A stretch of DNA of 56,788 bases from Nocardia cerradoensis NBRC 101014 (GCF_000308535.1 NZ_BAFW01000257.1:1-56788), one strand, 5' to 3'. Positions 16,218-24,824 are shown, numbered from the stretch's first letter. Numbers and translations: made by a program. The notes: generated by a model from the sequence alone, not told the origin.

Positions 16218-18266
16218 GTGGACGACGAGCAGAACGTGTTGACCGCGGTCTGGCCCGAAGTGGTCGCCGAGCTCACCGCCGGCTCCACCGACGGGGCCAT
16301 CCCGCCGGTGACCAACGCCCAGAAGGCGTGGCTCGGCCTGGTCAAACCGCTCACGGTCGCACAAGGCTTTGCCCTGCTCTCGGTGCCTTCTTCCCTGGCC
16401 CAGGAGGCCATCGAACGCGATCTGCGCGAACCGATCCTGCGGTCGCTCGCCCGTCGGCTGGGCCCGCAGGTGGAAGGTCTCGGCGTCCGGATCGCCGCGC
16501 CGGCCAACCCGCCGCCGGACCGTCCCGGTGCCGGCGCCCGCCACGCTCGCCTCACCTCCCGCCCCGAGCGGATGCGCGACAAGCCGCGCGAACCGGTCGG
16601 GTTCCCGGCGCCGCCGCAATATCCCGACGCCGACGATTTCCCCACCCCACGCTATCTTTCCCCAGCCGACTACCAGGCCCGGACCGCCTATCCCCAGGGT
16701 GAGTATCCGTCCGCGCCGATGGCCGGGGAATTGCCGGACAGCCTCGGACCGTCGTCGCCGCTGCGCCGGGACCCGGACGCGCATCTGCACGACGAAGCGC
16801 TGGTCCGGCATCCGGACAGTCTGCGGCGCGATCCCGACGATCTGCGCCGGGACCCCGACGCCTTCCGCCACGATCCGGACGCACTCCGGCGCGAAACCGA
16901 CGCCCTGCGCCGGGACGCCGACACGCTGTCCGGCCGGGACGGACTGCACGGTCCGGATTCGCTGCGGCGGGAAGCGGACTCACTGCGCCGCGACCACGAA
17001 CTGCACCATCCACCGGAGGCGCTGCGCCGGGAGCCCGAGCCACTGCGGCACGACCAGGAGCTGCCCCGGGCGGGCGGACATCCCGGACAGGAATCGCTGT
17101 TCGCGCCGGAACCGGAGGTCGGCCAGCGCCCGGGCGTGGCCGAGGACGCCGACGAACCGGTGGTGAGCGCGCGCAATTCCTGGCCGACGTATTTCGCGAA
17201 GTCGCCGGAACCGCCGGCACCGGCCCCCGCCTCGTCCTCGGCCAGTTTGAACGCCAAGTACACCTTCGAGACCTTCGTCATCGGCGCCTCGAACCGGTTC
17301 GCGCACGCCGCGGCGGTGGCGATCGCCGAGGCGCCGGCCCGCGCGTACAACCCGCTGTTCGTCTGGGGTGCATCCGGTCTCGGGAAGACACATCTGTTGC
17401 ACGCGGCCGGGCACTATGCCCAGCGGCTGTTTCCCGGGATGCGCGTCAAATACGTCTCGACCGAGGAATTCACCAACGACTTCATCAACAGCCTGCGCGA
17501 CGACCGGAAGGTGGCGTTCAAACGCCGCTACCGCGAGACCGACATCCTGCTGGTGGACGACATCCAGTTCATCGAGGGTAAGGAAGGTATCCAGGAGGAG
17601 TTCTTCCACACCTTCAACACGCTGCACAACGCGAACAAGCAGATCGTGGTGTCCTCCGATCGCCCGCCGAAACAGCTGGCGACGCTGGAGGAGCGCCTGC
17701 GCACCCGCTTCGAATGGGGTCTGATCACCGATGTGCAGCCGCCGGAGCTGGAGACCCGGATCGCGATCCTGCGCAAGAAGGCGCGGATGGATCGCCTCGA
17801 CGTGCCGCACGACGTGCTGGAACTGATAGCGAGCCGGGTCGAGCGCAATATCCGTGAACTCGAGGGTGCGTTGATCCGGGTGACGGCCTTCGCCTCGCTC
17901 AACGGCCAGCCGCTGGATCTGTCGCTGGCCGAGGTCGTGTTGCGCGATCTGATGCCCGATACCACGACCATCGAGATCACCGCGTCGACGATCATGGCCG
18001 TGACCGCGGAGTACTTCAACACCACGCTGGAGGAACTGACCGGCCCCGGTAAGGCCCGGCCGCTGGCTCAGGCTCGTCAGATCGCGATGTATCTGTGCCG
18101 GGAACTGACCGACCTTTCCCTGCCGAAGATCGGCCAGGCCTTCGGTCGCGATCACACGACGGTCATGTACGCGGAGAAGAAAGTGCGCAAGGAGATGACC
18201 GAGCGCCGCCGGGTCTACGACCAGGTTCAAGAACTCACAGCCCGAATCAAACAGCGCTCGCGCTGA
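16218..18266 (+). CDS. dnaA: Chromosomal replication initiator DnaA with an expanded repeat-rich domain II
   Basis: A 682-aa AAA+ initiator that binds DnaA boxes and melts oriC. Domain I (about 1-95) opens with an EVVAELTAG helix and WLGLVKPL. Domain II is about 245 residues long; residues 182-285 consist of degenerate LRRDPD-type heptads. Domain III has Walker A GASGLGKTH (384-392), Walker B ILLVDDIQF (about 444-452), and the RVERNIRELEGAL sensor II region. Domain IV ends with the DnaA-box signature GRDHTTVMYAEKKV (about 643-656). The GTG start at 16218 follows GGGGAGG. M. tuberculosis DnaA is about 507 aa, so the extra length lies entirely in the linker. A terminator follows at 18278-18316. 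Confidence 0.98.
   Translation: MDDEQNVLTAVWPEVVAELTAGSTDGAIPPVTNAQKAWLGLVKPLTVAQGFALLSVPSSLAQEAIERDLREPILRSLARRLGPQVEGLGVRIAAPANPPPDRPGAGARHARLTSRPERMRDKPREPVGFPAPPQYPDADDFPTPRYLSPADYQARTAYPQGEYPSAPMAGELPDSLGPSSPLRRDPDAHLHDEALVRHPDSLRRDPDDLRRDPDAFRHDPDALRRETDALRRDADTLSGRDGLHGPDSLRREADSLRRDHELHHPPEALRREPEPLRHDQELPRAGGHPGQESLFAPEPEVGQRPGVAEDADEPVVSARNSWPTYFAKSPEPPAPAPASSSASLNAKYTFETFVIGASNRFAHAAAVAIAEAPARAYNPLFVWGASGLGKTHLLHAAGHYAQRLFPGMRVKYVSTEEFTNDFINSLRDDRKVAFKRRYRETDILLVDDIQFIEGKEGIQEEFFHTFNTLHNANKQIVVSSDRPPKQLATLEERLRTRFEWGLITDVQPPELETRIAILRKKARMDRLDVPHDVLELIASRVERNIRELEGALIRVTAFASLNGQPLDLSLAEVVLRDLMPDTTTIEITASTIMAVTAEYFNTTLEELTGPGKARPLAQARQIAMYLCRELTDLSLPKIGQAFGRDHTTVMYAEKKVRKEMTERRRVYDQVQELTARIKQRSR
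16761..17070 (+). repeat. Degenerate heptad-coding repeat inside dnaA
   Basis: Variants of CTGCGCCGGGACCCGGAC recur about every 21 bp and encode LRRDPDD, FRHDPDA, LRRETDA, LRRDADT, LRREADS, LRHDQE and similar units, roughly 13 copies. Regular central copies and diverged edges suggest expansion by slippage or unequal exchange within the flexible domain II. Confidence 0.85.
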
Positions 18267-18277
18267 ATCCCTACACA

Positions 18278-18316
18278 AGCCGATCCACCCGGTTGACCTG
18301 GGTGGATCGGCTTTTT
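18278..18316 (+). terminator. dnaA intrinsic terminator
   Basis: A 13-bp perfect stem (18278-18290 with 18300-18312), a nine-base loop and a T5 run (18312-18316), 11 bp after the dnaA stop. It insulates oriC from dnaA transcription. Confidence 0.92.
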
Positions 18317-18321
18317 CGTGT

Positions 18322-18670
18322 TGTGGATTCCTCGAGGAGTCCTTGTGGAGTCCTCGAGGAATCCCAGGTTTGTCCTCGAGGTTGCGCACAGTCGATGCGC
18401 CACCCTGTGCACGCATTCGCTCACAGCCCTCGGTCCACAGTTCCCACAGCCGAATTCGTCCACGGGGTCCGAACTGCGAAGACGGCCGAATCGGCATGTG
18501 GATTCCTCGAGGACTCCCTGTCAGGTCCTCGAGGAATCCCCCGGTAGTGCACCGATCGGCACACACGTGTGTACAACAGGTCTCGAGTCATGGAAGAACT
18601 CGAGGATGGCTCGAGGATGGAGGTTGAACAGTTTTCCGGCCTCCACAGCGGCTCACTGTTCATCCTCGAG
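18322..18670. repeat. oriC palindromic repeat family based on CCTCGAGGA
   Basis: CTCGAG occurs at 18331, 18353, 18375, 18506, 18528, 18582, 18599, 18610 and 18665. Three copies (18322-18338, 18344-18360, 18497-18513) read TGTGGANNNCTCGAGGA, a DnaA-box core joined to the palindrome at constant spacing. The copies at 18344 and 18497 are nearly exact reverse complements over 18 bp. The copies at 18599 and 18610 form an 11-bp tandem. Confidence 0.85.
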
Positions 18671-18724
18671 TCACCCGCCGGACATCCCCACGCCGCCACG
18701 CCTCCTGAACTGGGCGAACGGCCC

Positions 18725-18792
18725 GCGTCCACAGAATCCACAGTGCCTACTACTACTTCAGTTCTTCTTCTTTAGATTTCTTCTTGAAAACA
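18725..18792. other. Basal origin unwinding module: DnaA boxes, DnaA-trios and pyrimidine tract
   Basis: Adjacent boxes GCGTCCACA (18725-18733) and GAATCCACA (18734-18742), spacer GTGC, then CTACTACTACTT (18747-18758). Read 3' to 5' on the other strand this gives GAT-GAT-GAT-GAA, matching the DnaA-trio consensus 3'-[G/A]A[T/A]. A T/C-rich, AT-richer tract follows to 18792. The order equals the basal unwinding system defined in Bacillus subtilis. Confidence 0.8.
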
Positions 18793-19094
18793 GGGTGTGT
18801 GGAAACTCGGCTCGGAGACCGACGGATCGATTCGCGGCAGTCCACATCCGAACGAAGCAGGGAGCAGAACGGATCCGGCCGTCCGGCGACGACGCACCGG
18901 GTGAGGGGGTGACGTAGTCATCGCCCGCTTGCGCGGGTACGGTTTGATGTCGGTCGCCTGTGCCACACTGCGGTGCGTACGGGCGAGCCGTTCCGACCGC
19001 ATTGCCGCGCGAACCACGCTGTTGTATGAACGCTGATCACCACGGCGTCGAACAGATCACGACCGATCGAGACTGGGAGAGGACATACCGAGCG

Positions 19095-20264
19095 ATGGAG
19101 CTTGCAAGTATGAAGTTTCGGGTCGCTCGCGAGGATTTCGCGGAATCCGTCGCCTGGGTGGCCCGTAGCCTGCCGTCTCGCCCGCCCGTGCCCGTCCTGG
19201 GCGGTGTGCTGCTGGTGGCCGACGAGGACGGCCTCACGGTCTCCGGATTCGACTACGAGGTCTCCGCGCAGATGCGCGTCGCCGCCGAGGTGGCCGGCCC
19301 GGGACAGGTGCTGGTCTCCGGCCGCCTGCTGGCCGACATCACCAAGGCACTGTCCAACAAACCGGTCGACGTCTCGGTCGACGGCACCCGCGTGCTGATC
19401 GCCTGTGGCAGCGCCAAGTTCTCGCTGCCGACCATGCCGGTCGAGGACTATCCCCAGTTGCCCGAACTGCCCCCGCAGACCGGCGAACTGGGTGTGGATC
19501 TGTTTTCCGAGGCCGTGGGCCAGGTGGCGGTCGCCGCCGGTCGCGACGACACGCTGCCGATGCTCACCGGTATCCGTGTGGAAATCGAGGGCTCCCGGGT
19601 GGTTCTGGCCGCCACCGACCGCTTCCGCCTCGCGGTGCGGCATCTGGAGTGGCAGCCCGGTCGCCCGGATGTGGAGACCGCGGTCCTGGTCCCGGCGCGC
19701 ACGCTGTCGGAATCGGCGAAGACGCTCGGCGCCTCCGATGCGCCCGTCCAGCTGGCCTTCGGCACCGGAACCGACGGACTGCTCGGGATCGTCAACGGCG
19801 GCCGCCGGACCACCACCCGGCTGCTCGACGCGGAATTCCCCAAGTTCCGCCAATTGCTCCCCAAGGAGCACACCTCGATCGCGACCCTCCAGGTGAGCGC
19901 GCTGATCGAGGCCATCAAGCGCGTAGCCCTGGTGGCCGAGCGGGGCGCCCAGGTGCGGCTCGAGTTCTCCGATCAGGGCCTGCAGCTCTCCGCCGGCGGC
20001 GACGACGCCGGTCGCGCCGAGGAATGGCTGGAGGCCGAGTTCCGCGGCGAACCGCTGACGATCGCGTTCAACCCCGGCTACCTCAACGACGGTCTGTCGG
20101 CGCTGCATTCGGACCGGGTGACCTTCGGTTTCACCACTCCCAGCCGTCCGGCGGTGATGTGCCCGACCACCGACGACGAACCGGAACTGTCGGATTCCGG
20201 CGCGTTCGCGGCACTGTCGAGCAACTACATCTACCTGTTGATGCCGGTTCGTTTGCCCGGCTGA
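19095..20264 (+). CDS. dnaN: DNA polymerase III beta subunit (sliding clamp)
   Basis: A 389-aa clamp that tethers the replicative polymerase. Three similar subdomains are recognisable: the first from MKFRVAREDFAESVAWVAR with VSGFDYEVSAQ; the second around DTLPMLTGIRVEIEG and LAATDRFRLAVR; the third around VTFGFTTPSRPAVM, ending in the typical YLLMPVRLPG. The ATG at 19095 has GGGAGAGG about 12 bases upstream and gives a normal N-terminus; earlier in-frame codons run back into oriC. recF follows. Confidence 0.97.
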   Translation: MELASMKFRVAREDFAESVAWVARSLPSRPPVPVLGGVLLVADEDGLTVSGFDYEVSAQMRVAAEVAGPGQVLVSGRLLADITKALSNKPVDVSVDGTRVLIACGSAKFSLPTMPVEDYPQLPELPPQTGELGVDLFSEAVGQVAVAAGRDDTLPMLTGIRVEIEGSRVVLAATDRFRLAVRHLEWQPGRPDVETAVLVPARTLSESAKTLGASDAPVQLAFGTGTDGLLGIVNGGRRTTTRLLDAEFPKFRQLLPKEHTSIATLQVSALIEAIKRVALVAERGAQVRLEFSDQGLQLSAGGDDAGRAEEWLEAEFRGEPLTIAFNPGYLNDGLSALHSDRVTFGFTTPSRPAVMCPTTDDEPELSDSGAFAALSSNYIYLLMPVRLPG

Positions 20265-20286
20265 TCGATTCGATCCCCATGGTTCC

Positions 20287-20319
20287 CGCCTCGCCGGCCG
20301 CGATACGACCGGCGAGGCG
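20287..20319 (+). terminator. Hairpin downstream of dnaN
   Basis: An 11-bp perfect stem (20287-20297 with 20309-20319) and an 11-base loop, 23 bp after the dnaN stop. There is no T-run, so it may be a Rho-independent-like pause or an mRNA 3' stabiliser. Confidence 0.5.
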
Positions 20320-20430
20320 GCACTCGTTCACCCCGACCTGTGGAGATGTTGATAAACCTGTGAAAAACCCCGGGCGCGTGTGCATTTCGACCCGTCCGTC
20401 ACAAAGTGCCTGGTGACGGCGGGTTCAGCT

Positions 20431-21666
20431 ATGCACATCCGGACGCTCACACTGCGTGATTTCCGCTCCTGGGAGCACGCCGACCTCGAATTACCCACAG
20501 GCAGAACCGTTTTCCTGGGGTCGAACGGCAACGGTAAAACCAACCTCGTCGAGGCCGTCGGATATCTGTCCACACTCGGTTCCCACCGGGTTGCCGGTGA
20601 CGCCCCGCTGATCAGGTTGGGGCAGCAGCGATCTCGGATCGGGGCGACCGTCGTCAACGGTGGCCGCGAACTGCGCATCGATGTGGAGTTGAATCAGGGC
20701 TCCGCCAATCGCGCGCAGATCAATCGGTCGCCGGTCCGCCGCACACGTGAGATCCTCGGCATCCTGCAGACCGTGTTGTTCGCGCCGGAGGATCTGGCAC
20801 TGGTCCGCGGCGACCCCTCCGAACGCCGCCGTTTCCTGGACGAACTGGCCACCGCCCGGCTGCCGCGCCTGGCCGCGGTCCGTTCGGACTACGACCGCGT
20901 GCTGCGGCAGCGTTCCGCGCTGTTGAAAACGGCTGGGCGGCAGGCTCGTTCGCGCTCCGGTGCGCCGGCCGAACTGAGCACCCTCGACGTCTGGGACGGA
21001 CATCTCGCTGCCCACGGTGCGGAACTGCTGGCCCAGCGACTGCGGCTGGTGCACGAACTGCACCCCTATCTCGAGCAGGCCTACCGGTCCATCGCGCCGG
21101 AATCGCGGACCGCCGCCATCCGCTACCGCAGTTCCGCGTTGCCCGAGGACTTCCTGGATCCACAGCGTTCTCCACAGCCGGGCGATGTCGAGGCGCTGGA
21201 GGCGAATATGTTGAGCGAGTTGGCTTCCGCGCGCGGCAAGGAGCTCGAGCGTGGCGTCTGTCTGGTCGGCCCGCATCGCGACGATCTGGATCTGATGCTC
21301 GGTTCGGCGCCCGCGAAAGGTTTTGCCAGCCACGGGGAATCGTGGTCGTTCGCCTTGGCCTTGCGACTGGGCGCCTTCGAACTGCTGCGCAGCGCGGGGA
21401 CCGATCCGGTCCTGCTGCTCGACGACGTCTTCGCGGAATTGGATCGCCGCCGTCGCACCGCGTTGGCGGCCGTGGCCGCCGGCGCCGAACAGGTGCTGAT
21501 CACGGCCGCGGTGCCCGAGGACGTGCCGCCGGAACTCGGGGCGAATCCGGTCCGGGTCGAGACGGACGGCGTCGCGGACGGGCGGACCTCGCGCATCGTC
21601 GAGCCCCCGCCCCGCGCGGACGAGCCCCGCGCGGGCGAATCCATCGAAGGCCGGCACCTCGGGTGA
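20431..21666 (+). CDS. recF: DNA replication and repair protein RecF
   Basis: A 411-aa SMC-like ATPase that helps load RecA at gaps and restart forks. Walker A is GSNGNGKTN at residues 30-38. The ABC-type signature lies in the SWSFALALRLGAFELL region, and Walker B is VLLLDDVFAELD. The start at 20431 gives the family-typical MHIRTLTLRDFRSWEHADLE; upstream sequence lacks a strong ribosome site, so coupling to dnaN transcription is likely. Two DnaA-box-like sequences (21156-21164 and TTCTCCACA at 21168-21176) fall inside the gene. Confidence 0.96.
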   Translation: MHIRTLTLRDFRSWEHADLELPTGRTVFLGSNGNGKTNLVEAVGYLSTLGSHRVAGDAPLIRLGQQRSRIGATVVNGGRELRIDVELNQGSANRAQINRSPVRRTREILGILQTVLFAPEDLALVRGDPSERRRFLDELATARLPRLAAVRSDYDRVLRQRSALLKTAGRQARSRSGAPAELSTLDVWDGHLAAHGAELLAQRLRLVHELHPYLEQAYRSIAPESRTAAIRYRSSALPEDFLDPQRSPQPGDVEALEANMLSELASARGKELERGVCLVGPHRDDLDLMLGSAPAKGFASHGESWSFALALRLGAFELLRSAGTDPVLLLDDVFAELDRRRRTALAAVAAGAEQVLITAAVPEDVPPELGANPVRVETDGVADGRTSRIVEPPPRADEPRAGESIEGRHLG

Positions 21667-21753
21667 GGCCGATCGGCGCACCTGGGCCGAACCGCCCCGT
21701 ACGCAAGGGGCGCGAGTTGTCGGACCCAGCGGCTAGCCTTGCCGCAATGCAGT

Positions 21754-21801
21754 GATCGGACGGGAAAACGATCGGACGGGGAAACGACCGGACGGGAAGG
21801 G
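21754..21801 (+). repeat. 16-bp tandem repeat, three copies, containing the ribosome site of the DUF721 gene
   Basis: GATCGGACGGGAAAAC (21754-21769), GATCGGACGGGGAAAC (21770-21785) and GACCGGACGGGAAGGG (21786-21801). The last copy supplies the GGAAGGG ribosome site for the ATG at 21810, so each copy is a partial SD-like element. Confidence 0.85.
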
Positions 21802-21809
21802 AGTCGAAG

Positions 21810-22382
21810 ATGGCCGCAGAACCCGGGCGCGAAGACGGCTCCCCGCCGTCCACCGGCCCCGAACCGGAACTGCGCGGTGTGGACCTGGCCCGCCGCGCCC
21901 TGGAGGAGGCGCGCGCCGCGGCCCGTGCCAGCGGTAAGGCGGTCGGCCAGGGGCGAGCCTCGCCGCGTAAGGGCGGGGTCCGAGCATTGCGTCGGCGTTC
22001 CGGCTGGTCCGGTGCGCGGCCCGATGACCGCGATCCCCAACTGCTCTCCGCACTGGCCGGATCTCTGGCCAAGAGTCGCGGATGGTCGGGAAAGGTCGCC
22101 GAGGGAATGGTTTTCGGCCGGTGGTCGGCCGTGGTCGGCGACGATATCGCGGCACATGCCGACCCGGTATCGCTCACCGACGGCGTGCTGAGTATTCAGG
22201 CCGAATCCACCGCCTGGGCCACCCAGTTGCGAATGCTGCAGTCGCAGATCTTGGCGAAGATCAATGCCGCGGTCGGGCAGGGCGTGGTCACCTCGCTGAA
22301 GATCAGTGGTCCCGCCGCCCCGAGCTGGCGCAAGGGCGAGCGGCATATCAAGGGGCGCGGTCCGCGCGACACCTACGGCTGA
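21810..22382 (+). CDS. DUF721 protein, DciA-like helicase-loading factor
   Basis: A 190-aa basic protein. After a charged, disordered N-terminus with the helix GVDLARRALEEARAAARASG, the C-terminal half carries the DUF721 fold: WSGKVAEGMVFGRWSAVVGDDIAAHADP, quoted here as GRWSAVVGDDIAAHADP, then LTVQAEST-like LSIQAESTAWATQLRML. The family (Rv0004 in M. tuberculosis) includes DciA, the ancestral loader of DnaB helicase in bacteria without DnaC. The place between recF and gyrB is conserved. The three-copy leader repeat just upstream is unusual. Confidence 0.88.
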   Translation: MAAEPGREDGSPPSTGPEPELRGVDLARRALEEARAAARASGKAVGQGRASPRKGGVRALRRRSGWSGARPDDRDPQLLSALAGSLAKSRGWSGKVAEGMVFGRWSAVVGDDIAAHADPVSLTDGVLSIQAESTAWATQLRMLQSQILAKINAAVGQGVVTSLKISGPAAPSWRKGERHIKGRGPRDTYG

Positions 22383-22775
22383 TTCGCGACCGGTGAGTTT
22401 CACGTGGAACCGGTGCGGAGGTTCGTCTCGCGCGAAACCACATCGGCGTAACTTTGCCGCGCGGGATCCGAGTGCCCGTCGCTTTCCGCTGAGGCTCACG
22501 GGAGCGGGTTCGCCTATAACCGGACCCGGTGGCGACCGATTTCACGCACTCACGACGCTCTCAGGGGTGTCATAGGTGCATCCTGTGCCGGGGGTACCAG
22601 TAGGATGGAAGAGTAACTAGCGGCGATACCTTCGGCGCGTTCCGTGCAGCACGCGCGAGGACCCGTAATTCTCGAGCAGTTCGAACATCTCGAGCAGAGG
22701 CCATACGGGGCTCGGTCTGTGTGTGTTGTCCGACGTCGCATCGAGGGATCAGCAAGTAAGGAGAGCTACCGAGCA
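22383..22775. other. DUF721-gyrB intergenic region
   Basis: A 393-bp leader region with no credible gene. It holds a parS site (22396-22411), a TAGGAT hexamer (22601-22606) that could be a gyrB -10 element, two CTCGAGCAG copies 18 bp apart (22671 and 22689) able to form a hairpin, and the gyrB ribosome site AAGGAGA (22758-22764). Confidence 0.7.
22396..22411. promoter_or_regulatory. parS site upstream of gyrB
   Basis: AGTTTCACGTGGAACC retains the TTTCACGTG half and the CACGTG core, with mismatches in the outer right arm. Located 3-4 kb rightward of oriC between DUF721 and gyrB genes. Confidence 0.8.
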
Positions 22776-24824
22776 GTGGCTGCCAACGACTCCAACGCAA
22801 GCGGCTCGTCCAAGGCGAAAGCGGGCAACAAGGACTACGGTGCCTCCAACATCACCGTTCTCGAAGGACTCGAGGCGGTCCGCAAACGCCCCGGTATGTA
22901 CATCGGTTCCACCGGTGAGCGCGGTCTGCACCACCTGATCTGGGAGGTTGTGGACAACTCCGTCGACGAGGCGATGGCCGGTTACGCCACCCGGGTCGAC
23001 GTGACGCTGCTGGCCGACGGCGGCGTCGAGGTCGTCGACGACGGCCGCGGTATCCCGGTGGCGATGCACGCTACGGGCGTGCCCACCATCGAGGTCGTCA
23101 TGACCCAGCTGCACGCCGGCGGCAAGTTCGACTCGGACGCCTACGCCGTGTCCGGCGGTCTGCACGGTGTCGGTATCTCCGTGGTGAACGCGCTGTCCAG
23201 CCGGATGGTCACCGAGATCGACCGCGACGGCTTCCATTGGAGCCAGGAGTACAAGGACGCCAAGCCCGGCAAGCTCGTCAAGGGCGAGCCCACCGACCGG
23301 ACCGGCACCACGCAGCGCTTCTGGGCGGATCCGGACGTCTTCGAGACCACGACCTACAACTTCGAGACGATCTCGCGCCGGTTGCAGGAGATGGCCTTCC
23401 TGAACAAGGGCCTGACCATCACCCTCACCGACGAGCGGGTGAGCGAGGCCGAGGTCACCGACGAGGTGGTCAGCGAGACCGCCGAGGCGCCCAAGCACGA
23501 CGAGGGCACCGCCACGCCGCCGGAGCCGAAGGTCAAGACTCGCACCTATCACTACCCGGGCGGGCTCGAGGATTTCGTCAAGCACATCAACCGCACCAAG
23601 CAGGCGATCCACAACACCGTCGTCTCGTTCACCAGCAAGGGCACCGGCCACGAACTCGAGGTCGCGATGCAGTGGAATTCGGGGTACTCCGAATCCGTCC
23701 ACACCTTCGCCAACACCATCAACACCCATGAGGGTGGTACCCACGAAGAGGGCTTCCGCGCGGCGCTGACCACGGTGGTCAACAAGTACGCCAAGGACAA
23801 GAAGCTGCTCAAGGAGAAGGACGGCAACCTCACCGGTGACGACATCCGCGAGGGTCTGGCGGCCATCGTGAGCGTCAAGGTCAGCGAGCCGCAGTTCGAG
23901 GGCCAGACCAAGACGAAGCTCGGCAACACCGAGGTGAAGTCGTTCGTCCAGCGCACCTGCAACGAACATCTCGCGCACTGGTTCGAGGCCAATCCGGCCG
24001 ATGCCAAGACGATCGTGCAGAAGGCGGTGTCCTCCGCGCAGGCCCGCGTCGCCGCCCGCAAGGCTCGTGAGCTGGTACGGCGCAAGAGCGCGACCGATCT
24101 GGGCGGGCTGCCGGGCAAGCTGGCCGACTGCCGGTCCAAGGATCCGAGCAAGTCCGAGATCTACATCGTCGAGGGTGACTCCGCCGGTGGCTCGGCGAAA
24201 TCCGGCCGCGACTCGATGTACCAGGCGATCCTGCCGCTGCGCGGAAAGATCATCAACGTCGAGAAGGCGCGCATCGACAAGGTCCTCAAGAACAACGAGG
24301 TCCAGTCCATCATCACGGCGTTCGGCACCGGTATCCACGACGAGTTCGACATCTCGAAGCTGCGGTATCACAAGATCGTGCTGATGGCCGACGCCGACGT
24401 CGACGGCCAGCACATCTCGACCCTGCTGCTGACCCTGCTGTTCCGCTTCATGCGCCCGCTGGTCGAACACGGGCACGTGTACCTCGCCCAGCCGCCGCTG
24501 TACAAGCTGAAGTGGCAGCGCTCGGAACCCGAATTCGCCTATTCGGACCGCGAGCGCGACGGTCTGCTGGAGGCCGGTCTGGCCGCCGGCAAGAAGATCA
24601 ACAAGGACGACGGCGTCCAGCGCTACAAGGGTCTCGGCGAGATGAACGCCAAGGAGCTGTGGGAAACCACCATGGATCCTTCGGTGCGGGTGCTTCGTCA
24701 GGTGACGTTGGACGACGCGGCCGCGGCCGACGAATTGTTCTCCGTGCTGATGGGTGAGGACGTCGAGGCGCGTCGCAGCTTCATCACCCGCAATGCCAAG
24801 GACGTCCGCTTCCTCGATGTGTAG
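22776..24824 (+). CDS. gyrB: DNA gyrase subunit B
   Basis: The 682-aa ATPase subunit of gyrase, which with GyrA introduces negative supercoils. The GHKL ATPase domain has WEVVDNSVDEAMAGYATRV and DGRGIPVAMH. The transducer domain follows, and the TOPRIM domain carries EGDSAGGSAKSGRDSMYQAI near residue 465 and ADADVDGQHI. The GTG at 22776 is chosen because AAGGAGA lies 11 bases before it; an upstream in-frame ATG would add 44 unlikely residues. No intein is present. A charged insertion (around EVTDEVVSETAEAPKHDEG) lies in the transducer region. gyrA follows 72 bp later. Confidence 0.97.
   Translation: MAANDSNASGSSKAKAGNKDYGASNITVLEGLEAVRKRPGMYIGSTGERGLHHLIWEVVDNSVDEAMAGYATRVDVTLLADGGVEVVDDGRGIPVAMHATGVPTIEVVMTQLHAGGKFDSDAYAVSGGLHGVGISVVNALSSRMVTEIDRDGFHWSQEYKDAKPGKLVKGEPTDRTGTTQRFWADPDVFETTTYNFETISRRLQEMAFLNKGLTITLTDERVSEAEVTDEVVSETAEAPKHDEGTATPPEPKVKTRTYHYPGGLEDFVKHINRTKQAIHNTVVSFTSKGTGHELEVAMQWNSGYSESVHTFANTINTHEGGTHEEGFRAALTTVVNKYAKDKKLLKEKDGNLTGDDIREGLAAIVSVKVSEPQFEGQTKTKLGNTEVKSFVQRTCNEHLAHWFEANPADAKTIVQKAVSSAQARVAARKARELVRRKSATDLGGLPGKLADCRSKDPSKSEIYIVEGDSAGGSAKSGRDSMYQAILPLRGKIINVEKARIDKVLKNNEVQSIITAFGTGIHDEFDISKLRYHKIVLMADADVDGQHISTLLLTLLFRFMRPLVEHGHVYLAQPPLYKLKWQRSEPEFAYSDRERDGLLEAGLAAGKKINKDDGVQRYKGLGEMNAKELWETTMDPSVRVLRQVTLDDAAAADELFSVLMGEDVEARRSFITRNAKDVRFLDV

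Larger units (their letters stand above)
18317..18850. other. Origin of chromosomal replication, oriC
   Basis: Non-coding region between dnaA and dnaN. DnaA-box-like 9-mers with an intact TCCACA core occur at 18322, 18344, 18431, 18497, 18639, 18725, 18734, 18798 and 18838 on both strands. The unwinding module is at 18725-18792, and nine CTCGAG palindromes span 18331-18670. The dnaA-dnaN interval is the established origin location in this order. No credible gene lies in it. Confidence 0.92.

Noticed and set aside
18322..18540. The oriC repeats as a CRISPR array
   Set aside because: Units are 17-18-bp palindromes with irregular spacing and no uniform spacers; there are no cas genes.
22420..22442. 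A second parS near gyrB
   Set aside because: The sequence around CTCGCGCGAAACC lacks the CACGTG core and has only one matching arm.
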